Source of the DNA: an uncultured Prevotella sp.
GTDB lineage: Bacteria > Bacteroidota > Bacteroidia > Bacteroidales > Bacteroidaceae
NCBI GenBank assembly: GCA_946612625.1
Contig: CAMOEW010000002.1
Location: forward strand, 52,221-116,220
Length of the DNA stretch: 64,000 nucleotides
Direction of reading: 5' to 3'
The notes below the pieces were generated by a model. It did not search any database and was not told the origin of the DNA. It worked only from the letters and a program-made list of their open reading frames with translations. How positions within the stretch are numbered: position 1 is the stretch's first letter; each line of letters opens with the position of its first letter. The position numbers and the translations under genes were made by a program. Positions 59,135 through 64,000 of this stretch are shown here, in pieces.

Positions 59135-60700
59135 ATGTCAACACAGTTAGACAAAATCAAGAAATTGATTGAGAACCGCGAGCAAGCACGTCTCGGCGGT
59201 GGTGAGAAAGCAATTGCAAAGCAGCATGATCGCGGCAAATATACAGCTCGTGAACGCATTGACATGCTGCTTGACGAGGGCAGCTTCGAGGAGTATGATA
59301 TGTTTAAGCTCCATCGTTGCTACAACTTTGGTATGGAGAAGAAGAATTATCTCGGCGACGGCGTTGTTGCCGGCAGTGGAACAATCGACGGCCGACTGGT
59401 GTTCGTCTTTGCTCAAGATTTCACAGTCCATGCTGGTTCTCTTTCCGAGACTATGTCTCAAAAGATATGCAAGGTGATGGATATGGCAATGAAGATGGGC
59501 GCTCCCTGCATCGGTATTAATGACTCCGGCGGTGCACGTATTCAGGAAGGAATTAACGCCCTTGCCGGTTACGCTGAGATTTTCGAGCGCAACATCCTTG
59601 CGAGTGGTGTTATTCCCCAAATTTCACTCATTGCCGGTCCCTGCGCTGGAGGTGCCGTATATTCTCCGGCTCTGACCGACTTCACTATGATGATTGAGAA
59701 CACGTCGTACATGTTCCTAACAGGTCCGAAGGTTGTTAAGACAGTAACCGGCGAGGACATTGATCAGGAGCATCTCGGAGGAGCCAGTGTTCACTCCACA
59801 AAGAGCGGTGTAACTCATTTCACTGCAAAGACTGAAGAAGAGGCAATGGAGATGATTAAGTTGCTTCTGAGCTACATTCCATCCAACAATATGGAGACTG
59901 CACCCCGTAAGAAGTGTACCGACCCCATCGACCGCAAAGAAGACTCTCTCAATGAGATTATTCCCGAGAATCCTAACGAAGCATACGACATGTACAAGGT
60001 GATTTCTGCAATTGTCGATAATGGCGAGTTCCTTGAGGTGCAACCCAAATTCGCAAGGAATATCATCGTGGGCTTTGCTCGTTTCAACGGCCAGAGTGTT
60101 GGTATTGTAGCCAACCAGCCATCATGCTACGCCGGTGTTCTCGATGTTAATGCCAGCCGCAAAGGAGCCCGTTTTGTTCGTTTCTGCGATGCGTTCAACA
60201 TCCCTATCGTCAGCCTTGTTGACGTTCCAGGATTCCTTCCTGGAACGGGTCAGGAGTACAATGCAGTCATTCTTCATGGAGCACAGCTTCTTTACGCTTA
60301 CGGTGAGGCAACAGTTCCCAAAATCACTGTCACACTTCGCAAATCATACGGAGGTTCACATATTGTCATGGGGTCTAAACAGTTACACACCGACCTTAAC
60401 TATGCGTGGCCTTCAGCTGAAATTGCTGTTATGGGTGCAAGTGGTGCCGCAGCAGTGCTCTATGCAAAAGAGGCAAAGGCAAAGAAAGAGGCCGGCGAAG
60501 ATGTTAAGTCATTCATTGCAGAGAAGGAGGCAGAATACGACGAATTGTTCGCTAATCCTTATCAGGCAGCACGCTACGGTTACATCGACGATGTGATAGA
60601 ACCACGCAATACGCGCTTCCGTGTATGTCGCGGTTTGGCTCAACTTGCTACTAAGCGCGATGCACTTCCTGCAAAGAAACACGGGAATATACCGATGTAA
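59135..60700 (+). CDS. mmdA: Acyl-CoA carboxylase beta / methylmalonyl-CoA decarboxylase alpha subunit
   Basis: GRLVFVFAQDFTVHAGSLSETMSQKICKVMDMA, NDSGGARIQEGINALAGYAEIF, GSKQLHTDLNYAWPSAEIAVMGASGAAAVLY. Confidence 0.94.
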   Translation: MSTQLDKIKKLIENREQARLGGGEKAIAKQHDRGKYTARERIDMLLDEGSFEEYDMFKLHRCYNFGMEKKNYLGDGVVAGSGTIDGRLVFVFAQDFTVHAGSLSETMSQKICKVMDMAMKMGAPCIGINDSGGARIQEGINALAGYAEIFERNILASGVIPQISLIAGPCAGGAVYSPALTDFTMMIENTSYMFLTGPKVVKTVTGEDIDQEHLGGASVHSTKSGVTHFTAKTEEEAMEMIKLLLSYIPSNNMETAPRKKCTDPIDRKEDSLNEIIPENPNEAYDMYKVISAIVDNGEFLEVQPKFARNIIVGFARFNGQSVGIVANQPSCYAGVLDVNASRKGARFVRFCDAFNIPIVSLVDVPGFLPGTGQEYNAVILHGAQLLYAYGEATVPKITVTLRKSYGGSHIVMGSKQLHTDLNYAWPSAEIAVMGASGAAAVLYAKEAKAKKEAGEDVKSFIAEKEAEYDELFANPYQAARYGYIDDVIEPRNTRFRVCRGLAQLATKRDALPAKKHGNIPM

Positions 60701-60725
60701 TTGTCCGACAATAAGACATTTATTC

Positions 60726-60878
60726 ATGAATCAAAACGAAGTGTATGCAGCCATTGTATTGGCATTGCATGAATACAAAGGAAATAATGTTCACGATATC
60801 GAGACCGGCAAAATAACAATTGTCGGTCACGATACCCAGTGGAACGGATATGCGTTGTCGATGACGGCACATCCATAA
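60726..60878 (+). CDS. 50-aa protein resembling the cytosolic tail of OadG-family proteins
   Basis: MNQNEVYAAIVLALHEYKGNNVHDIETGKITIVGHDTQWNGYALSMTAHP, between mmdA and the biotin carrier. Confidence 0.55.
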   Translation: MNQNEVYAAIVLALHEYKGNNVHDIETGKITIVGHDTQWNGYALSMTAHP

Positions 60879-60891
60879 ATATATATATGGT

Positions 60892-61320
60892 ATGAAAGAA
60901 TACAAATATACTATCAATGGCAATAAGTATGATGTTGTCATCGAGGAAATTGTTGACAATATAGCCTCCGTCAGTGTCAATGGCGAGAGCTATAAGATTG
61001 AGATGGAGGCTGAGCATAAACCAGAGAAGAAGAAAGTGGTGGTACGCCCTGTGGCTGCTGTATCGGCACCTTCGTCAGAATCGTCTGAGTCTGCTCGTGT
61101 TAATTCTGAAAATGCAGTTAAGGCACCCCTTCCTGGTACTATCACCGAAGTATGCGTTGGCGTCGGTGACGAGGTTAGTGTCGGTGACACCGTTGTTGTT
61201 CTTGAAGCGATGAAGATGGCCAACAACCTTGAGGCCGAAAAGAGTGGCAAGGTGACAGCAGTCTGTGTACAACCCGGACAGGCAGTCATGGAGGGCGATG
61301 CCCTTGTGGTAATCGAATAG
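60892..61320 (+). CDS. Biotin carboxyl carrier subunit
   Basis: VLEAMKMANNLEAEKSGKVTAVCVQPGQAVMEGDALVVIE biotinyl domain. Confidence 0.93.
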   Translation: MKEYKYTINGNKYDVVIEEIVDNIASVSVNGESYKIEMEAEHKPEKKKVVVRPVAAVSAPSSESSESARVNSENAVKAPLPGTITEVCVGVGDEVSVGDTVVVLEAMKMANNLEAEKSGKVTAVCVQPGQAVMEGDALVVIE

Positions 61321-61323
61321 ACC

Positions 61324-61354
61324 AAAAGTGCTTGGCGTTTGCCAAGCACTTTTT
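61324..61354. terminator. Bidirectional terminator AAAAGTGCTTGGC-GTTT-GCCAAGCACTTTT
   Basis: Perfect 13-bp stem with T/A tracts between convergent genes. Confidence 0.92.
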
Positions 61355-61699
61355 CTATAATCTGTTCCCCTCTTTTGGGAAGACAACTTTCGGTTTGAAC
61401 GACTTAGCCTCTTCAAAGTCCATCAACGCGTACGAAATGATTATGCATACATCGTCAACCTGCACTTTGCGTGCAGCAGCTCCGTTCAGGCAGATGCTAC
61501 CCGACCCTCTTTCGCCTTTTATAATATATGTCTCAAAGCGTTCGCCATTATTGTTGTCAACAACCTGCACCTTTTCTCCGGCAATCATTCCTGCAGCATC
61601 CATCAAGTCTTCATCGATGGTAATGCTACCCATATAGTTGAGGTTTGCCTCGGTTACAGTGACGCAATGAAGTTTCGACTTCAATATTTCTATCATCAT
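61355..61699 (-). CDS. panD: Aspartate 1-decarboxylase
   Basis: [33 protein letters not shown] (Gly-Ser cleavage site), [25 protein letters not shown]. Confidence 0.96.
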   Translation of the reverse strand: MMIEILKSKLHCVTVTEANLNYMGSITIDEDLMDAAGMIAGEKVQVVDNNNGERFETYIIKGERGSGSICLNGAAARKVQVDDVCIIISYALMDFEEAKSFKPKVVFPKEGNRL

Positions 61700-61700
61700 G

Positions 61701-62552
61701 CTATACAGAATATTTAATATGGTCTATAAGCCTTATCGGCGTTTTTCCGCAATATACAGTAATGCATCCCACGATGTACGAACTGTCTGTCCACGACTCT
61801 ACTTCCTGTAATGTGTTGCCGTCAACAATCGAGAAGTATTCCACTTCGAGCCCGTCAATGGCATTTATGTCGCTAACAACCTTGTCGTGGGTTTCCTTTA
61901 CCGTGTGTTTATTTGCAAACTCCACACTTGCCTTCAGAGCCTTGTAAATATTCGGTGCAATAGTCCGTTCGTCAGGTGCGAGCAGCGTGTTACGGCTCGA
62001 TCGTGCCAGTCCGTCGTCGTCTCTTACAATCTCGCACTCCACTATCTGTACATTAATCGCCAGAGCTTTAACCATACACTTTATCACAGCAATCTGTTGC
62101 CAGTCTTTCTCTCCGAAATACGCTTTCTGCGGACGTACGATGTAGAAAAGTCGGCTTACCACTTGGCATACTCCGTTGAAATGGCCTGGACGATGTGCCC
62201 CCTCCATAACAGTCGATACGGGCGGATACTCGAAATGTCGGTTGTCTGGCACCGGATACATTTCCGCTACATCCGGTGCAAATACGTAGTCAGCTTCGCA
62301 CTGCTCCAGCAACCGGCAGTCGGAGTCAAGGTCACGTGGATAGTTTTTAAGGTCGTTTTTGTCGTTGAACTGTGTCGGATTGACGAACACAGAAACTACA
62401 GTGATGTCGTTATCCCTGACGCTTCGTCTCACCAACGAGGCATGTCCTTCATGAAGGGCTCCCATGGTAGGTACGAGTCCGATGACCTTACCCTGTTTTC
62501 TGTCTTCAAACAGTTCGTTTTGAAGGTCAACAATCTTTCGGAATATTTTCAT
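61701..62552 (-). CDS. panC: Pantothenate synthetase
   Basis: [54 protein letters not shown]. Confidence 0.97.
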   Translation of the reverse strand: MKIFRKIVDLQNELFEDRKQGKVIGLVPTMGALHEGHASLVRRSVRDNDITVVSVFVNPTQFNDKNDLKNYPRDLDSDCRLLEQCEADYVFAPDVAEMYPVPDNRHFEYPPVSTVMEGAHRPGHFNGVCQVVSRLFYIVRPQKAYFGEKDWQQIAVIKCMVKALAINVQIVECEIVRDDDGLARSSRNTLLAPDERTIAPNIYKALKASVEFANKHTVKETHDKVVSDINAIDGLEVEYFSIVDGNTLQEVESWTDSSYIVGCITVYCGKTPIRLIDHIKYSV

Positions 62553-62667
62553 TCTTTCTCTAATGTTTTATTTTGGGGTGCAAAATAACAACTTTTTTGT
62601 CAAATATGAAAGAAATATTGCAAAAATATGCCCCAAAAGAGGCTAAAAATTCTAAAAATCTGATTGT

Positions 62668-62701
62668 TTTGCAAAAATATCAAATATTTTTCGTAACTTT
62701 G
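62668..62701 (+). promoter_or_regulatory. Promoter of the glycogen synthase-like gene
   Basis: TTTG 62668-62671, 22 bp, TAACTTTG 62694-62701. Confidence 0.5.
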
Positions 62702-62721
62702 CACGGAATAAAAGTTGTATT

Positions 62722-63528
62722 ATGGCAAAAAAAATATTATTCATAAACCAAGAAATTTCTCCCTATGTTCCTGACAATAACTTGTCACTCATGGGTCGTC
62801 GTCTGCCTGAAGTGATACAGGACAATAATCATGAGATTCGTACCTTCATGCCCAAATGGGGTACCATCAATGAGCGTCGCGGTCAGTTGCACGAGGTTAT
62901 CCGTCTTTCGGGAATGAATCTCATTATCAACGACACCGACCATCCGCTAATTATAAAGGTAGCATCTATACAGCAGTCGCGAGTGCAGGTTTATTTTATT
63001 GATAACGACGACTACTTCTCAAAGCGCAAGATGACAGCCGACGAGTCGGGCATTGACTATCCCGATAACGGTGAACGTGCCATATTTTTTGCCCGTGGAG
63101 TTCTTGAGACAGTAAAGAAGCTACGCTGGACTCCTGACATTGTGCATTGTCAGGGATGGATGAGCGCGGTTGTTCCTCTATACATCAAGACCGCCTATCA
63201 CGACGAGCCGTCGTTTGCTGACGTAAAGGTTGTAACATCGCTCTTTACAAAGAGCATCAGCCAGGATTTCGGAACAAACTTCAAGAAATGCCTTGAGTTT
63301 CGCGAGGCAAAGGCAGAACTCCTTGAAAAATATAATGACAACTTTGACTTCAACGAACTTGGCAAACTTGCCATCGATTATTCCGACGGTGTTATCGAAG
63401 CCGACAATGAAGTGAACTCACAATTGTCGGAATATGCTGTTGAGCAGAACATCCCATTGCTGAAATATCCCGGTGACGACTTCGGGCCTGCCTACGAAAC
63501 TTTCTATAACACAATATGTGGAGAATAA
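62722..63528 (+). CDS. Short glycogen/starch synthase-like protein (GT5 N-terminal domain only)
   Basis: ILFINQEISPYVPDNNLSLMGRRLPEVIQDNNHEIRTFMPKWG...WTPDIVHCQGWMSAVVPLYIK; 268 aa. Confidence 0.8.
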   Translation: MAKKILFINQEISPYVPDNNLSLMGRRLPEVIQDNNHEIRTFMPKWGTINERRGQLHEVIRLSGMNLIINDTDHPLIIKVASIQQSRVQVYFIDNDDYFSKRKMTADESGIDYPDNGERAIFFARGVLETVKKLRWTPDIVHCQGWMSAVVPLYIKTAYHDEPSFADVKVVTSLFTKSISQDFGTNFKKCLEFREAKAELLEKYNDNFDFNELGKLAIDYSDGVIEADNEVNSQLSEYAVEQNIPLLKYPGDDFGPAYETFYNTICGE

Positions 63529-63548
63529 ACATACAGGAAAATACCTAA

Positions 63549-64000
63549 ATGATAAAGACAAAATTTTGGGCAATCATCATGCTGGCAGCATTGGTGTTTG
63601 CATCATGTGATGATACAACAGAAACGATAGGCAATTCACTTACTAATCAAATCGATCTGGTAGATGTGTTCGACACTACCATCGTTGTAAAGCATACATG
63701 TTCGGTAGTCCACGATTCCGTCTTGGCTTTGTCGCAATATGGCTATCTCGGTCGGGTCAAGGATTCTGAAACTAATTCTTACGTTACGTGCAACTATACC
63801 ACTCAGTTTCATGTAATGCCTGATATGTTCGATTCATATTTCAGCTCCAAAGCTCTTGCCGAAGAAAACCTATCGGTGGTGTTCAATTCCGATGGCACTC
63901 CGGCCATTGACAGCTGCTATGCCAACATCTACTGTCTGAGCTATATCGGCGACTCACTTAACCCAATGCAGCTGGAACTACACGAACTTGAGACTCCAGT
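63549..64000 (+). CDS. DUF4270-like lipoprotein (truncated by window end)
   Basis: MIKTKFWAIIMLAALVFASCDDTTETIGNSLTNQIDLVDVFDTTIVVKH...; frame open to the window edge. Confidence 0.7.
   Translation, partial: MIKTKFWAIIMLAALVFASCDDTTETIGNSLTNQIDLVDVFDTTIVVKHTCSVVHDSVLALSQYGYLGRVKDSETNSYVTCNYTTQFHVMPDMFDSYFSSKALAEENLSVVFNSDGTPAIDSCYANIYCLSYIGDSLNPMQLELHELETP

Noticed and set aside
61887-62588. 233-aa plus-strand ORF opposite panC
   Set aside because: Antisense to a confidently identified panC; no promoter or family signal.
62722-63528. Short glycogen synthase as a truncated pseudogene
   Set aside because: The ORF has a good promoter and proper start and stop, and short GT5-N-only versions are common in Bacteroidetes, so it is probably a normal gene.

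Overview
This 64 kb window is a dense, mostly housekeeping stretch of a Bacteroidetes chromosome. It looks Prevotella-like from protein style and from many TTTG-(19-22 bp)-TAnnTTTG promoters; the taxon is inferred, not tested. Recognisable genes include uvrB, nth, menA, trxB, def, ruvX, rho, carB, clpC, leuB, panC/panD, folK, pfp, rpmE, bamD and a methylmalonyl-CoA branch (mce, mmdA, biotin carrier). I saw no rRNA, tRNA, CRISPR array, transposase or prophage. The best candidate for an undescribed system is a six-gene minus-strand operon of exported proteins (24430-29682). It has two paralogous small genes, two related larger proteins with CsgG/FlgT/LPP20-like flavour, a protein with a FlgT-C-like tail and a Cbp1-like coiled-coil lipoprotein, all behind one consensus promoter. 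Other points of interest are an orphan promoter plus hairpin suggesting a ~90 nt sRNA, two genes whose -7 element sits 5 nt from the start codon (candidate leaderless mRNAs), an interlocked divergent promoter, a 41-bp tandem repeat with a 16-bp perfect inverted repeat, a convergent pair of GH25 muramidases around folK (one with MORN repeats), a hairpin over a possible GH25 start codon, an ECF sigma/anti-sigma/Spy-like trio, and an HU-CCDC81/SPOR + FHA pair. All family calls come from reading the translations; no database search was run.
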